Assembly (NCBI RefSeq): GCF_014652935.1
Contig: NZ_BMZT01000009.1
Coordinates: 1-64,000 of the forward strand
Source of the DNA: Luteimonas padinae
GTDB lineage: Bacteria > Pseudomonadota > Gammaproteobacteria > Xanthomonadales > Xanthomonadaceae
Length of the DNA: 64,000 bases
Direction: 5' to 3'
Part shown: one piece after another, positions 8,325 through 21,280 of the stretch
How the letters are laid out: each line of letters opens with the position of its first letter
How positions within the stretch are numbered: position 1 is the stretch's first letter
The notes under the pieces: model-generated
What the model was told of the DNA's origin: nothing
What the model saw: the letters and a program-made list of their open reading frames with translations, nothing else
Database searches by the model: none
Position numbers and translations under genes: made by a program

Positions 8325-8840
8325 CTACGACCAGTCATCGGACCCGAACGATGTTGCGGAGTCTTCGCTCCAGCCAGTGTCGCCCAGCGACACGTCGGTG
8401 CCGTAGTGCGAGAAATCGTCACTCGACGAGAAGCCACTCGCGTTCCCGCCGGTATCGATCCCACCCGGGCCTCCTGCAACGAGAGCCAGCCCGGTTGCCG
8501 GATTGACGTACAGCTCATCGGCGTCGGAAGAGTCCAGCTCGGCGGCGGGAGCAAACGCACTGACGTCGCTGCCCCTCCACCACCAATCGTTAGCGGGTTC
8601 TTCCAGCGGCGGGAACAGGAAATCCTGGGGCTCCTGGAAAGGATTACCGGCGTCCAGGCGGCTCAGATCATCCAGCTCGAGGAGTTGCAGTCCATCCCAT
8701 GAAGGGCCTGACTCCACGTCGTCGTCCACCGGAAACACCCTTGATTCCAGCGTGGATCCGACCCGTTCGTCCGTGCGGTCAGGCGCAAGCCACCACAGCA
8801 ACACGCCCAGTCCAAGAAAGAGCAGCACCAAGCCGGCCAT
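8325..8840 (-). CDS. small single-pass membrane protein with acidic tail
   Basis: No family is recognised. The 171-residue product starts with one transmembrane segment, MAGLVLLFLGLGVLLWWLAP, followed by a soluble acidic, Ser/Asp/Gly-rich tail. The tail contains LYVNPATGLALVAGGPGGIDTGGN, a short motif that recurs in unrelated small hypothetical membrane proteins. ATG 8840 has GGAGG eight bases upstream, better than ATG 8876, where the site abuts the codon. It lies 102 bp upstream of the possible nuclease gene on the same strand, so the two may act together at the membrane. Confidence 0.55.
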   Translation of the reverse strand: MAGLVLLFLGLGVLLWWLAPDRTDERVGSTLESRVFPVDDDVESGPSWDGLQLLELDDLSRLDAGNPFQEPQDFLFPPLEEPANDWWWRGSDVSAFAPAAELDSSDADELYVNPATGLALVAGGPGGIDTGGNASGFSSSDDFSHYGTDVSLGDTGWSEDSATSFGSDDWS

Positions 8841-9351
8841 CGCACCCTCCAGAGGAACAGTACCGAAGCGGTACATCTCCAGAAATCACGGATTTGTCGG
8901 GTCACACAAGATGGTCGAGATTCCCCCAGACCGATCCGGCCGTGATTCCCCTACGGGATCATGCACTTGCGCGACATCGCAGCAGGGGGCAGCTCTTCAA
9001 TGGTCGAGATTCCGTAGACGACGGCGATACGGAAACTCTGAGGCACTTCAATCTCAACCACCGGAACGCTCGGCCCGGGAGTTCCCCTGGAGCTTCAGAC
9101 AGTTACGGCGACGTGAATCTCGACCTTCACAGTGCGAAGCTTTGCAGCGACATGCGTCTGCCCTGTTGCTTCCGACCGCATCAGCACGACGAAATCCGCG
9201 AATAGATCGAGGGGTCGCTCCGAAGAGATATCAGGGTGCAAGCCCCCGTCGCTCCGCTCCGTGTGGTCCCGCCAGCGCAATCCCCTCTCTTCGGAGCGAC
9301 CCGGTCACTACCTAGAGATAGTAATCGTGGGGCCAGCGGTTCAAGTCGCCA
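8841..9351. promoter_or_regulatory. 511-bp intergenic region with four GGTYGAGATT motifs
   Basis: No gene is supported here. A ten-base motif GGT(C/T)GAGATT occurs four times within 213 bp: 8913-8922 and 9002-9011 on the plus strand, 9050-9059 and 9116-9125 on the minus strand. The first two sit in the longer match ATGGTCGAGATTCC. The region is upstream of the minus-strand membrane-protein gene, so the motifs could be operator sites. A separate long inverted repeat lies at 9212-9302. Confidence 0.45.
9212..9302. repeat. 17-bp perfect inverted repeat with 57-nt loop
   Basis: GGGTCGCTCCGAAGAGA at 9212-9228 and its exact complement TCTCTTCGGAGCGACCC at 9286-9302 enclose 57 nt. It lies 50 bp beyond the stop of the Res-like gene. 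No T-run follows on either strand. It could be an RNA hairpin ending the restriction operon transcript, a small structured RNA or a remnant element. Confidence 0.6.
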
Positions 9352-12300
9352 TCACGCCTCCGGCGCCGACTCCCGGATCAATCGCGCCACGTAGCCGTCA
9401 TCCTCGTCGAACAGGATGTTCCGCTCGGCCATCTTCTGGCGGGTCACCTTCCAGTGCATCTCCATTTCCGCGGCGGACGTGCCCGAGACGATGTAGCTGC
9501 GCAGGCTGACGTCCGGATCGGCCATGCGCGCTTCGATTTCCTGGATGGTGCGGTGGAACCGGATCTTCGGATCGTCGATGGTGTCCAGCTGGCGGATGCC
9601 CTTGGGGTCGACGAAGCTGATCCGCTGCTTGTTGCCGTCGATGCGCCAGACGATGAAGTCGGGATGGAAGTTGCCGGCCTCGAAGAAGCCGATGCCGCGG
9701 CCACGGCTCATGTTGCGCAGCAGGAACAGCGGCCGGTCCGCGAACTCTTCCGGGTGCTCGGCGCAGTAGTCCCTCAGCCGGCGCACGAAGCGCATCTCGC
9801 CGTCGTTCAGTGACACCGGCCGGACGCTGATGCTGGCGCCGCTGGCCTTGATCAGGGGCTCGTACAGGTGTCCCTTGAAGGACAGCACCTCCAGCTTCGC
9901 TTGGCCGCCGGTGAACGCCCTGTCGGCGAGGCCGGCACGCTTGCGCAGCTCGTCTCCAAGCTGCCGCAGCTGGGTGATCAGCGCCTCCTCGGACTTCTCC
10001 ACCGAGACGCGGTACACGCCCTGCTCCTCTCCGAGGCCGGCACCGGCCTCGGGGAAGTTGGGGTCGCCGGCGTCCAGCTCGGCGTACTCCAGGTGCGGCT
10101 CCTCCCAACCCTTCTTGCGGAAGCTGTAGTAGCGCTCGGCGTACTTCTTCAGCAGCGTCTCGGCGATCTCCTGCCAGATCGCCACCTTGGCGAAGCTGTC
10201 CATGGCCAGCATCGCTTCGGGGATCAGCAGGTCGTACCAGTCGCTGTCCGCCAGCAGGCGGTCGACAGCCGGGCGCGGGATGTCGAAATTGTGCCAGCCT
10301 CGCTCGTTCTTGAAGCGGATCAGCTCGAACCAGGCGCGATCCAGGTCCAGCAGCGCTACATGCTTCGGCCCCAGCTTGCCGCGCTCGAGCTCGGCCACGC
10401 CATCGCCGCCAGCCAGCCCGGCCGCCTTCATCGCCTGGATCTTCGGGTACCAGTTGAGCTGCACCCGGTTACGCAACAGCCAGTGGTCCGCTTCGCCCTG
10501 CGGTGGCGCGAGCTGGGGAACCGGCGCCAGTTTCCGGAAGGCGGCGCCGAACGCGGTCTGCACGCCATTGATCTCGGGCTTGAGCCGGATGATCTTGAGC
10601 TTGTGCGTGCCCAGGTTGCGCAGCACCGGCAGCACGATCTCCTCGCTATCCTGGTCCGGCGGCAGCCCCTCGTCCTCCAGGAACTGCTTGAACTGGGCCA
10701 TGTAGTCGGCGTGGACGCCGAACACGTTCAGGGTTTCCAGCAGCTCGATATGGCGTGGACGCTCCACGCCGGCCGGCAGGCGCAGCGCCTTGCTGCGCTT
10801 CAGGCTCCAGCCGTAGCCCTTCAGGCGCACGCCACGGCCGAACAGCTGGATGATCTGGGCGCCTTCGCTCTGCCCGATCTTCATCAGGCCCAGGGTGCTG
10901 ACGCGCCAGCTGTTCCACCCCTCCGTGAACTTGCGTGAACCGATCAGCAGGCTGATGGCGTTGTCACGGTCATTGATCCGGCGGAACAGCGAGCCGGCGA
11001 AGTCACGCTCCTCGGCCACCAGCCCGGGCGTGGCGTCGCACAGGTCGTACAGCTTCTTCGCATCGCCGACGTTGATCACCCCGAAGGGTTCGTTGTTGCC
11101 CAGTTTCAGGGCCAGCTCGCCGTCGGCACCCTTCAGATACTCGACGTGCAAAGCGCCCCCACCGGGGGCGTTGAACAGTCGCGCACAGATGTCGGCAAAC
11201 AGGTCGTTGGCAGACAGATTCAACTCGGCCAGGTAGCCGAAGCGATTGGCGAAGATGTTCTTGCCATCGGCCGCCACCAGGCCCTCACTCAACGTCTCAG
11301 TGATCGCGCGTTGCGACGCCGCCCGGTCTCCGGCGAAAGCAGCAAGGAACTTCAGGATCTCCACTACGTCAGAAGCTTCGCCCTTGTTGAAGCCCTTGGT
11401 GACGCTGCCGCCAACAAAGATCCACAGCGGCCTTTCGAGGTTGAAGTCGCGCAACAGCGCCTGCCTGTCGTCGAACAGACGCCGCTGCTGGTAGGCGGCC
11501 AGCAAGCAGGCGACCAGATACTGATGGCGATGCGCGCGCTCGGTATCTTTGTCCAGATTGAGGATCTGGTAGTCCTTGCCGTAGCCGTCGCCGTAGAAGT
11601 AGCGGTAGGAATAGTCGAAGACGATGCTGCGGGCGTAGCGCCGCGACAGCGGAACGCTGTCCTTCACTGCCTGCTTGAAGGTGGCCGAGTACTCGAAGGA
11701 AAAGCCCTTCTCGCACAGCTGGTCGCGGCGGGACAGCCACTTGCCGGCCTCGCCGCCGGACGCGCCGCGGTGGCCTTCGTCCACCAGCACCAGGTTGCCG
11801 GTCTCGAAGGCGTCCACGGCCACGGTCTTGTCGCCCATGTCGTCGGCCAGCTTGTGGATATCGATGATCTCCACCGCCTTGCCGGCGAACAGGCCGCGGG
11901 CGTTCTTGTCGAACAGCTCGGCCTCGATGCCGGCGGCCGCGAACTCCTGGAGGTGCTGGTGGCTCAACCCCTCGTTGGGGGTCAGCAGCAGGATGCGGTT
12001 GAGCTCGCCGCCGCGACCGGCCTGCGCCAGGTGATGCTGGTACTGGCGCAGGTTGAGGTGCATCAGCAGGGTCTTGCCGCTGCCGGTGGCGCACCACAGG
12101 GCCAGCTTGTTCAGGCCCAGCGCGGCGTCCCGGCCCTCGTCCAGCGCCGGGAGCTGTTGGCCTTCGGCCTTGTCGGCGTTGAACTTCGCAATGTGTGCGT
12201 TGAGCGCCTGCGCCAGCGCCTGCGGGTCGCGGAAGTAGCGATCCAGGTAGATCTCGACGAACAGCAGGGCGAGGTACTGGTAGTACTTCCAGACCACCGG

Positions 12301-12696
12301 CCGCTCGCGGCGCAGGGTGCGCTCGGCGTTCAGGGCCAGGGTGTGGCGGACGATGTTCTGGTCGAAAGCCAGCAGCTCGTCGCGGCTCACTCCAGGCAGC
12401 TCGCCGGTGATCTGGTTGACCATGGCATGGTGGAAGCGGTGGACGTTGTTCTCGTCCAGGCCTTCCTCGCTGTGCTCGTTGAGCTGGAAGCGCTGCTTGA
12501 ACGCCTCCAGCAGCGGCACCCGGCGCCCGCCTTCAAGAGGGTAGTAGCCGTCCGTGCTGTCCAACCCGAAAAGGCCGAACAGCCACTGGTTGAGCACCAG
12601 CGACTGGGTGAACTCAGGCATCTGCGCGCGGGCACGGGGCCTGTCGGCCGCCTTCTTTGCCGCCTTCTTCGTGGCGGCCTTCTTCAGCGCCGCCAT
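9352..12696 (-). CDS. type III Res-like DEAD/DEAH helicase with C-terminal PD-(D/E)xK nuclease
   Basis: The 1114-residue protein begins with a Lys/Ala-rich tail, then a superfamily-2 helicase core: Walker A CATGSGKT (202-209) and a DEGH box (306-309) in LVLVDEGH, with helicase motif VI-like [12 protein letters not shown] further on. Near the C-terminus [11 protein letters not shown] (D1013) and FVDPKG (D1030, K1032) form a PD-(D/E)xK nuclease site. This is the architecture of type III restriction subunits: ATP-driven DNA translocation and cleavage with the Mod partner. ATG 12696 lies one base after the methyltransferase stop, so the genes are coupled. It is the last gene of the six-gene minus-strand operon. 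Confidence 0.85.
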   Translation of the reverse strand: MAALKKAATKKAAKKAADRPRARAQMPEFTQSLVLNQWLFGLFGLDSTDGYYPLEGGRRVPLLEAFKQRFQLNEHSEEGLDENNVHRFHHAMVNQITGELPGVSRDELLAFDQNIVRHTLALNAERTLRRERPVVWKYYQYLALLFVEIYLDRYFRDPQALAQALNAHIAKFNADKAEGQQLPALDEGRDAALGLNKLALWCATGSGKTLLMHLNLRQYQHHLAQAGRGGELNRILLLTPNEGLSHQHLQEFAAAGIEAELFDKNARGLFAGKAVEIIDIHKLADDMGDKTVAVDAFETGNLVLVDEGHRGASGGEAGKWLSRRDQLCEKGFSFEYSATFKQAVKDSVPLSRRYARSIVFDYSYRYFYGDGYGKDYQILNLDKDTERAHRHQYLVACLLAAYQQRRLFDDRQALLRDFNLERPLWIFVGGSVTKGFNKGEASDVVEILKFLAAFAGDRAASQRAITETLSEGLVAADGKNIFANRFGYLAELNLSANDLFADICARLFNAPGGGALHVEYLKGADGELALKLGNNEPFGVINVGDAKKLYDLCDATPGLVAEERDFAGSLFRRINDRDNAISLLIGSRKFTEGWNSWRVSTLGLMKIGQSEGAQIIQLFGRGVRLKGYGWSLKRSKALRLPAGVERPRHIELLETLNVFGVHADYMAQFKQFLEDEGLPPDQDSEEIVLPVLRNLGTHKLKIIRLKPEINGVQTAFGAAFRKLAPVPQLAPPQGEADHWLLRNRVQLNWYPKIQAMKAAGLAGGDGVAELERGKLGPKHVALLDLDRAWFELIRFKNERGWHNFDIPRPAVDRLLADSDWYDLLIPEAMLAMDSFAKVAIWQEIAETLLKKYAERYYSFRKKGWEEPHLEYAELDAGDPNFPEAGAGLGEEQGVYRVSVEKSEEALITQLRQLGDELRKRAGLADRAFTGGQAKLEVLSFKGHLYEPLIKASGASISVRPVSLNDGEMRFVRRLRDYCAEHPEEFADRPLFLLRNMSRGRGIGFFEAGNFHPDFIVWRIDGNKQRISFVDPKGIRQLDTIDDPKIRFHRTIQEIEARMADPDVSLRSYIVSGTSAAEMEMHWKVTRQKMAERNILFDEDDGYVARLIRESAPEA

Positions 12697-12697
12697 G

Positions 12698-16018
<3,321 letters not shown>

Positions 16019-16069
16019 GGTGGTTCGCTTTCGTTGATGGCGCGCAGCGCCGCTGTTATAGGTGTTCGG

Positions 16070-16951
16070 TCAAACCTGCTCGACCAGGTCACTCAGGCTG
16101 GCGTGGGCTCGGCGGAACGCATCCAGGGTGGTGCCATGCGGTGCCAGCACGCCATTGAGTGCGATGATGTGTGCGTCGCGCAGGTAGTCAGCGACGTTGG
16201 CCAAGGCAGCAAGTGCCGCCTGCTTCATGTCGTCAAATTGATCCGGGTACAGCGCCGCCAGCGTCGCACGCCACTCCCCCAGCCATTGGTCTCCGGCCAT
16301 CGGGGTCTGTTCGCGGGCCAGCCACCACAGGGCGATGGCGCGACCGACGTCCTTGGTGAAGCGCGGCGGGTTGCCGGGCAGGTTGGAGATCGGCGTACGG
16401 TCGGGATCGGCATGTTCCAGCAGGTGGGCGAGCGCCATGTTCGCCGGACGCGCGACACGCAGGTCAAACGGCGTGTCCTGCGCGTCGTGCACGGCCACGC
16501 GCAGATAGCGGAAGCTGGGCAGGCCGAAGTCGCCCTTGCCGGTGTGGACACGCCGCCAGTGCTTGCGGGCCGCTTGGCCGGGGGCTGGCTCGGCCAGGAG
16601 CTCGACGAACCAGGCGTCGCCGTCAGCCGGCGGGCTCAGGCGCAGCGCCGGCAGCTGGTCATCGGGCGTCTCCTGCGTCCCCGGCTGGATGCCGTTGGGG
16701 TAGCGCGGCTGCCAGCCTTCGTCCAGCAACAGCTGGCCCAGCGCCTGCGCCGTGGTCACGGCGTCGATGGCAGGGCGAAGGAGCACGTCGATGTCCTTGG
16801 TGGCCACGGCGTGCGTGCCCGTGACGTCGCGAAAGGCCCAGGCGGTGGCGATGCTGCCGATGACCACCACGTTCCCGCACAGGGCTGGCGGAACGCGCTC
16901 GGCGACGCGCTCCAGCAAGGCGGCGGCATCCAGCTCCAGATGGCGACTCAC
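16070..16951 (-). CDS. nucleotidyltransferase-fold protein (AbiEii-like toxin candidate)
   Basis: The 293-residue protein contains the Pol-beta-type nucleotidyltransferase signature: VVVIGSIATAWAF, then TKDIDVLLRP, i.e. GS followed by DxD. The remainder (HDAQDTPFDLRVARPANMALAHLLEH and so on) is helical and fits the scaffold of AbiEii/DUF1814-like proteins. AbiEii toxins transfer nucleotides to tRNA and arrest growth until restrained by AbiEi. GTG 16951 overlaps the TGA of the upstream AbiEi-like gene as GTGA and has GGAGG upstream; the longer frame to 17038 would overlap that gene by 91 bp and is rejected. It sits inside a restriction-like operon, so it may be an abortive-infection arm of that system. 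Confidence 0.65.
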   Translation of the reverse strand: MSRHLELDAAALLERVAERVPPALCGNVVVIGSIATAWAFRDVTGTHAVATKDIDVLLRPAIDAVTTAQALGQLLLDEGWQPRYPNGIQPGTQETPDDQLPALRLSPPADGDAWFVELLAEPAPGQAARKHWRRVHTGKGDFGLPSFRYLRVAVHDAQDTPFDLRVARPANMALAHLLEHADPDRTPISNLPGNPPRFTKDVGRAIALWWLAREQTPMAGDQWLGEWRATLAALYPDQFDDMKQAALAALANVADYLRDAHIIALNGVLAPHGTTLDAFRRAHASLSDLVEQV

Positions 16952-17919
16952 GGACGCACCTCCCTTGCGTACTGCAGTGCCTGGTCCCGCAGACCCATGT
17001 CGAGCAGGGACAGGAACACGTCGCAGGGGTGCGCGCATCGCGCTTGGCCGACGTCGGCCTTGCCGTCGAAGCGCGTTCCGGCGCGCACGAGTGTCAGCAC
17101 GACCGGCGCGGGGGCGAGGACGTTCGGTTCCGGCTCCAGGCCATCATCGAGCAGTCGCATGACCTCGGCGTCGAAGGTCTTGTCGCTACGCGGGATGTTG
17201 GCCACCAGATCAAGGCGCGGCGTGCCGATCAGATCCAGCGCCGGCACATTGGCTTGAGCGACGGGCGCGCCCGACAGGGAGAACGGCTTCCATTGCTTGG
17301 CGCCCTGGGGGCCAAGCAGCGGAACTGCCCGCTGCACGAGCTCGGCTGGGGACTTGATCCGGGCGCCCCGCTCGAAGCGGAAGCGCAGTGTCTGGGGCAA
17401 GGCGCCGATGCGGCTGAGCTGCTCCATCGACAGCGCTTCGGGCTCGATCTCCAGCCAGCGCAGGCTGTCGATCAGGCCGGCATCGCGCAGGGTGGCCAGG
17501 GCGCTGCGGACGGGCGTGGGAGAGGCGCCCAGGGCATCGACCAGGCCAAGCTGGGTGCCTTCGATATGTGCCGCGATCCCCAGCTCCGGCTGTGGGCCGT
17601 CGTCCTCTAGGCTGGCACCCAGCAGCAGGCGCAGGACCTCGAACCGGTAGTTGGGGCGATCCACCTGCAGGCGGCCTGGCGGATTGGATCCATCGCCAGC
17701 ACCCTGTTCGATGACGAGGGCCATGCGTGCACGCACGTGGGGCGCGATCGCCGGGAGCAAGCGCTCCCATTCGCCACGGATGGCAGCTTCGCTGATCACT
17801 GGATCGACCACGATCAAGCGGCCGCTGGACCCGTCTGCGGCCAGCCGGGCCGCCAGATCCATGATCTCCGCCCTGAGTTCACGCGTGTTTCGAAGCTGGC
17901 TCAGCGTCTTGTGGTTCAT
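16948..17919 (-). CDS. winged-helix protein resembling AbiEi-type antitoxin
   Basis: The 323-residue protein has a central winged-helix pattern, LVDALGASPTPVRSALATLRDAGLID (about 128-153), and ends with HPCDVFLSLLDMGLRDQALQYAREV. That end resembles the AbiEi family C-terminus, where a VxLYLDL-like stretch precedes a terminal helix. AbiEi proteins repress their operon and counter the AbiEii nucleotidyltransferase, and the next gene here is exactly such a transferase with a 4-bp overlap. The family call is moderate because overall similarity cannot be scored by eye. It lies downstream of the SNF2 ATPase gene. Confidence 0.52.
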   Translation of the reverse strand: MNHKTLSQLRNTRELRAEIMDLAARLAADGSSGRLIVVDPVISEAAIRGEWERLLPAIAPHVRARMALVIEQGAGDGSNPPGRLQVDRPNYRFEVLRLLLGASLEDDGPQPELGIAAHIEGTQLGLVDALGASPTPVRSALATLRDAGLIDSLRWLEIEPEALSMEQLSRIGALPQTLRFRFERGARIKSPAELVQRAVPLLGPQGAKQWKPFSLSGAPVAQANVPALDLIGTPRLDLVANIPRSDKTFDAEVMRLLDDGLEPEPNVLAPAPVVLTLVRAGTRFDGKADVGQARCAHPCDVFLSLLDMGLRDQALQYAREVRP

Positions 17920-18012
17920 GACGGACCGCGCGATCTGGAGGGTCGATCCCGATCAGGAATATTGCACGTTGAATTATTCTTTGCAAGTGATATATCACTT
18001 TGCATATTACAT

Positions 18013-20889
18013 TCAGACAATTGACCATCTGATCCTGAACAGGGGAACGCTGTGGCTGCGCTGGTTCAACCGGCGCTCCAGGGCGGCGATCAGCGCGTCG
18101 CGCTTGGCTTCGATCTCGTCCTCCACGTCAAAGATCTCCTGCCGCTGGCGGCGCTGCTGACGCTCCAGGAGCTTGATCTCCTCCTGGATGGCGGCCTGTT
18201 CTTCCACAGTCGCCGCAGCCCGTGCTCGGCGCTTGGCGTCCTTCAGGCGGGCCTTGGTGTCGTGCATGGCCTGTTCGGCGGACAGCAGCTTGTCTTCTGC
18301 CCACTGGTCGAGCCGTTCGCGCTCGGCGTGGAAATAGGCGTTGTTCTCTTCCAGCGCCCTGGCCAGGGCCGCCTCGATCTGCCGGCGGACGTTGGCATCG
18401 AAGTTGGGCGGTAAGGTGTCCATCGCGGGCGGACGGGCGTTGGCGCGGCCCGGCAGCTCCAGCAGCCGCTGGCAGGCTTCGGCATCCAGCCATTGCCCGT
18501 CGTCGGCCTGGGCGCTGAAGACCAGGTGCTCTTCGAGCTGGAAGCTCTCCAGCTCCAGCAGGTTCAGTTCCAGCCAGCCCGAACGGCTGGGCAACTGCTC
18601 CAGCGCGGCGATGCGCTGCGGCGCGCCTGCCAGCGTGAAAGTGACTTCCCCAATCGGGGTGTCGTGACGCCTGCCAGCATCGAGTACGTGCTCGCCCAGG
18701 GGGTGGCTGAGGCGGTAGACGTGGCCGTCTTCGGGCAGCGGCTGGCCCTTGCGGATCAGGTGATAACGGCCGGCTTCGGCTTCCGGCGTCGGCGAGGCGC
18801 GCAGGTCGAAGGACAGCGTCTGGTCGTCGAACGCGGCGGCACCATCCAGCTCGTGCCGGGTCAGGCGCCAGAACAGTCGACTGATGCGGTCGAGCTGGGC
18901 GATGGCCTCGTCACGATGCAGCCGCAGGCGCTCGACCACACCGGCGTCGAACCTGGCCAACAGGGCTTCCTCGGTCTCACGCATGCGCTCGGCAATCTGG
19001 TCTTCCAGACCACTGCGCAGGCGGGCGAAGGCGGCATCGATCTCGGCCGGTGTCCGGCAGGTTTCGTAGATTTCCGCGATCTGGCGCTCGATTCCCACGC
19101 TCGATTCGATGCGGCCCAGGATCTCGTCGGAGGCGCCGAATACGCCGTCGAACAGGTGGAACTTCTCCGACAGCAGCTCCAGCACGCGCAGGTCGGCGGC
19201 GTTGCGCTGGTTGGCGAAGTTCACCACCACCACGTCGTGCTTCTGGCCGTAGCGGTGGCAGCGGCCGATGCGCTGCTCGACCCGCTGCGGGTTCCAGGGC
19301 AGGTCGTAGTTCACCACCAGGGAGCAGAACTGCAGATTGATGCCCTCGGCGCCGGCCTCGGTTGCGATCAGGATGTCAGCCTGGTCCCGGAAGTGGTCGA
19401 TGACGGCGGTACGGCGATCGATCGCGGGACTGCCGGTCACCCGGTCGGTGCCCTGATGGGTGGCAAGCCAACGCTGGTAGATGCCATTGAGCCCGGGATC
19501 GGTGGCCCGGCCGCTGAACTTCACTACGCGGCCGGCGTGCCCGTGGGCTTCCAGGAAGCGGGCGAGGTAGTCCTGGGTGCGGACGGATTCGGTGAAGACG
19601 ACCGCCTTGCGTGCAGCGCCGATGGCGGCCATGCGGTCGAAACCGGTGTCCAGCGCCTTCAGCAGGGCGTGTGACTTCTGGTCTTCACGCACGCCGCGTG
19701 CGATCAGCAGGTATTGCTCCAGCTCGAGGATTTCCGCACGCAGCTTGGCAGGGTCGACCTGCGTTTCCGCCTCTGGGTCGGCGTCTTCGTCCGAAGCGCG
19801 CTCGTCTTCCTCCTCGTCGAGCAGGTCGGCATCGAGCTCTTCGTCTTCGACCAGGCGGGAGATCCAGTCGTCCTGCTCGGCCTGGCTGTCCTCGAGCCGA
19901 CGCAGGCGGGCCAGAATGACCTCCAGTGTGGCCACGACCGCCTCTGTGGACGAGGCCAGCAGCTTGCGCAGGATCAGCCCGACCAGGTGCCGCTGGCGCG
20001 TGGGAACGCCGTAGCTGTCATCGCGGAGGAGGTAGCCGGACACAAGGTCGTAGACCCGCTGTTCGTCTTCGCCCGGCGTGAAGGGGAAGGTCAGCGGCTT
20101 GCGTTCGGTGTACTGCACGTACTCCAGTACGTCGCGGCGCAGGGTGCGCTTGGAGAAGTCTTCAAGCCGCGCGCGCAGGGCGGGAATGGCGGCATCGCCA
20201 CGCATGAAGCGAGTGCGGAAGCTGACGCGATCGCCGAACAGGTGGTCGTCGATGATCGTCGACAGCCCGTACAGCTCCAGCAGGGAGTTCTGCAGCGGCG
20301 TGGCGGTCAGGAGCACCTTGCGCACGCCCGCCAGGCCGCGCTTGATGGCCTGGCCGGTGCGGTGGCTCTCGCGGTAGGCGTTGCGCAGCTTGTGGGCTTC
20401 GTCGATGACCGCCAGATCCCAGCGGATGGCGCCGATGGCACGCTCCATCCGCGCTGCGAAGCCGAAGGACACGATGCTGATCACGTCCTGGTCGAGCGGG
20501 TTGTAGATGCCGTCCCTGCGCGCCTGCGCCATCGTCCTGGTGTCGAGCACCTGGGTCGGCAAGTGGAACTTCTCGGCCAGCTCCGTGGCCCACTGCTTGC
20601 GTAGGGATGCCGGACAGATCACCAACAGGCGGCGACGCCGCTCGGCCCAGTACTGCCCGAGAACCAGTGCGGCCTCGATGGTCTTGCCCAGGCCCACTTC
20701 GTCGGCCAGCAGCACGCCCTTGGACAGCGGATTCTGCAGCGCGAAGAGCGCGGCTTCGATCTGGTGCGGGTTGAGGTCGACAGCGGCGTCGAACAGCGCC
20801 TGGCCAATGCGATCCAGGTCGCCGCCGCGACGGCGACGCGTGAGTTCCCAAGCGAAGTATTTCGCCTGGATATCCGTTGTCTCGATCAT
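18013..20889 (-). CDS. SNF2/RapA-like helicase-ATPase
   Basis: The 958-residue protein is a full SNF2-class motor: LADEVGLGKT (61-70, Walker A), DEAH (163-166), TATPLQNSLLELYGL (motif III), and a second RecA lobe ending QRIGRCHRYGQKHDV (motif VI). An acidic insert (DADLLDEEEDERASDEDADPE) separates the lobes, and the last 180 residues form a charged coiled coil. Such ATPases move along double-stranded DNA or remodel protein-DNA complexes; similar ones occur in DISARM (DrmD) and other defence loci. ATG 20889 overlaps the TGA of the XRE gene as ATGA. It is the first large gene of the operon, before the AbiE-like pair and the Mod/Res genes. Confidence 0.9.
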   Translation of the reverse strand: MIETTDIQAKYFAWELTRRRRGGDLDRIGQALFDAAVDLNPHQIEAALFALQNPLSKGVLLADEVGLGKTIEAALVLGQYWAERRRRLLVICPASLRKQWATELAEKFHLPTQVLDTRTMAQARRDGIYNPLDQDVISIVSFGFAARMERAIGAIRWDLAVIDEAHKLRNAYRESHRTGQAIKRGLAGVRKVLLTATPLQNSLLELYGLSTIIDDHLFGDRVSFRTRFMRGDAAIPALRARLEDFSKRTLRRDVLEYVQYTERKPLTFPFTPGEDEQRVYDLVSGYLLRDDSYGVPTRQRHLVGLILRKLLASSTEAVVATLEVILARLRRLEDSQAEQDDWISRLVEDEELDADLLDEEEDERASDEDADPEAETQVDPAKLRAEILELEQYLLIARGVREDQKSHALLKALDTGFDRMAAIGAARKAVVFTESVRTQDYLARFLEAHGHAGRVVKFSGRATDPGLNGIYQRWLATHQGTDRVTGSPAIDRRTAVIDHFRDQADILIATEAGAEGINLQFCSLVVNYDLPWNPQRVEQRIGRCHRYGQKHDVVVVNFANQRNAADLRVLELLSEKFHLFDGVFGASDEILGRIESSVGIERQIAEIYETCRTPAEIDAAFARLRSGLEDQIAERMRETEEALLARFDAGVVERLRLHRDEAIAQLDRISRLFWRLTRHELDGAAAFDDQTLSFDLRASPTPEAEAGRYHLIRKGQPLPEDGHVYRLSHPLGEHVLDAGRRHDTPIGEVTFTLAGAPQRIAALEQLPSRSGWLELNLLELESFQLEEHLVFSAQADDGQWLDAEACQRLLELPGRANARPPAMDTLPPNFDANVRRQIEAALARALEENNAYFHAERERLDQWAEDKLLSAEQAMHDTKARLKDAKRRARAAATVEEQAAIQEEIKLLERQQRRQRQEIFDVEDEIEAKRDALIAALERRLNQRSHSVPLFRIRWSIV

Positions 20890-21137
20890 CCTTCCCCTGC
20901 TCCGAACCCCTGCTGGCCGCCGCGCTCACGCCGAAGGTCGTCCAGCGACCCCGACGGCACGGATTCGGCGAAGGCCAGCTCCATCCCCAGTACGGACAGT
21001 ACCGCAAGCTCGAGCCTGGAGAGGGTTTCCTGTGCAAGACCGGCCTGACGTGCGACATCGCCTTGCTTGAGGCCAAGTTTGCGGCGGCGCGCCGAGAGGG
21101 CGTGGCCGAGGTCGAGGAGCGTCTGCATTTGATGCAT
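20886..21137 (-). CDS. short XRE-type regulator of the defence operon
   Basis: The 83-residue protein shows LLDLGHALSARRRKLGLKQGDVARQAGLAQETLSRLE, an XRE HTH, followed at once by LAVLSVLGMELAFAE. In relatives I would expect about 15 more residues (an ERGR...EFG...KLL-type loop and helix) between SRLE and the AVL-LGMEL helix, so an internal in-frame deletion is possible; the DNA-reading helix is intact. It leads the six-gene operon and overlaps the SNF2 gene by 4 bp. Two palindromes lie at and before its start, consistent with autoregulation. Confidence 0.7.
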   Translation of the reverse strand: MHQMQTLLDLGHALSARRRKLGLKQGDVARQAGLAQETLSRLELAVLSVLGMELAFAESVPSGSLDDLRRERGGQQGFGAGEG

Positions 21138-21185
21138 CCATCAAGAATCGAAAGACTGGGCTGGGTTTGATGTATGTGTCAAACC
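21129..21185 (-). promoter_or_regulatory. operator region of the restriction-like operon
   Basis: Two palindromes are visible: TTGATG-catc-CATCAA at 21129-21144, overlapping the XRE start codon, and GGTTTGA-(8)-TCAAACC at 21164-21185. On the minus strand the second contains TTGACA, a good -35 match, though no good -10 is seen 17 bp below it. They probably bind the XRE protein encoded just downstream. Confidence 0.5.
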
Positions 21186-21280
21186 TCGCCGAAACGCGTT
21201 GCGGCTGACCAATCTCCCGCCAACTTAGGCTCCGGCCTGGCTTGAGTGATGCTGATCGCTCCAGCCTGAAGGAGATCACC

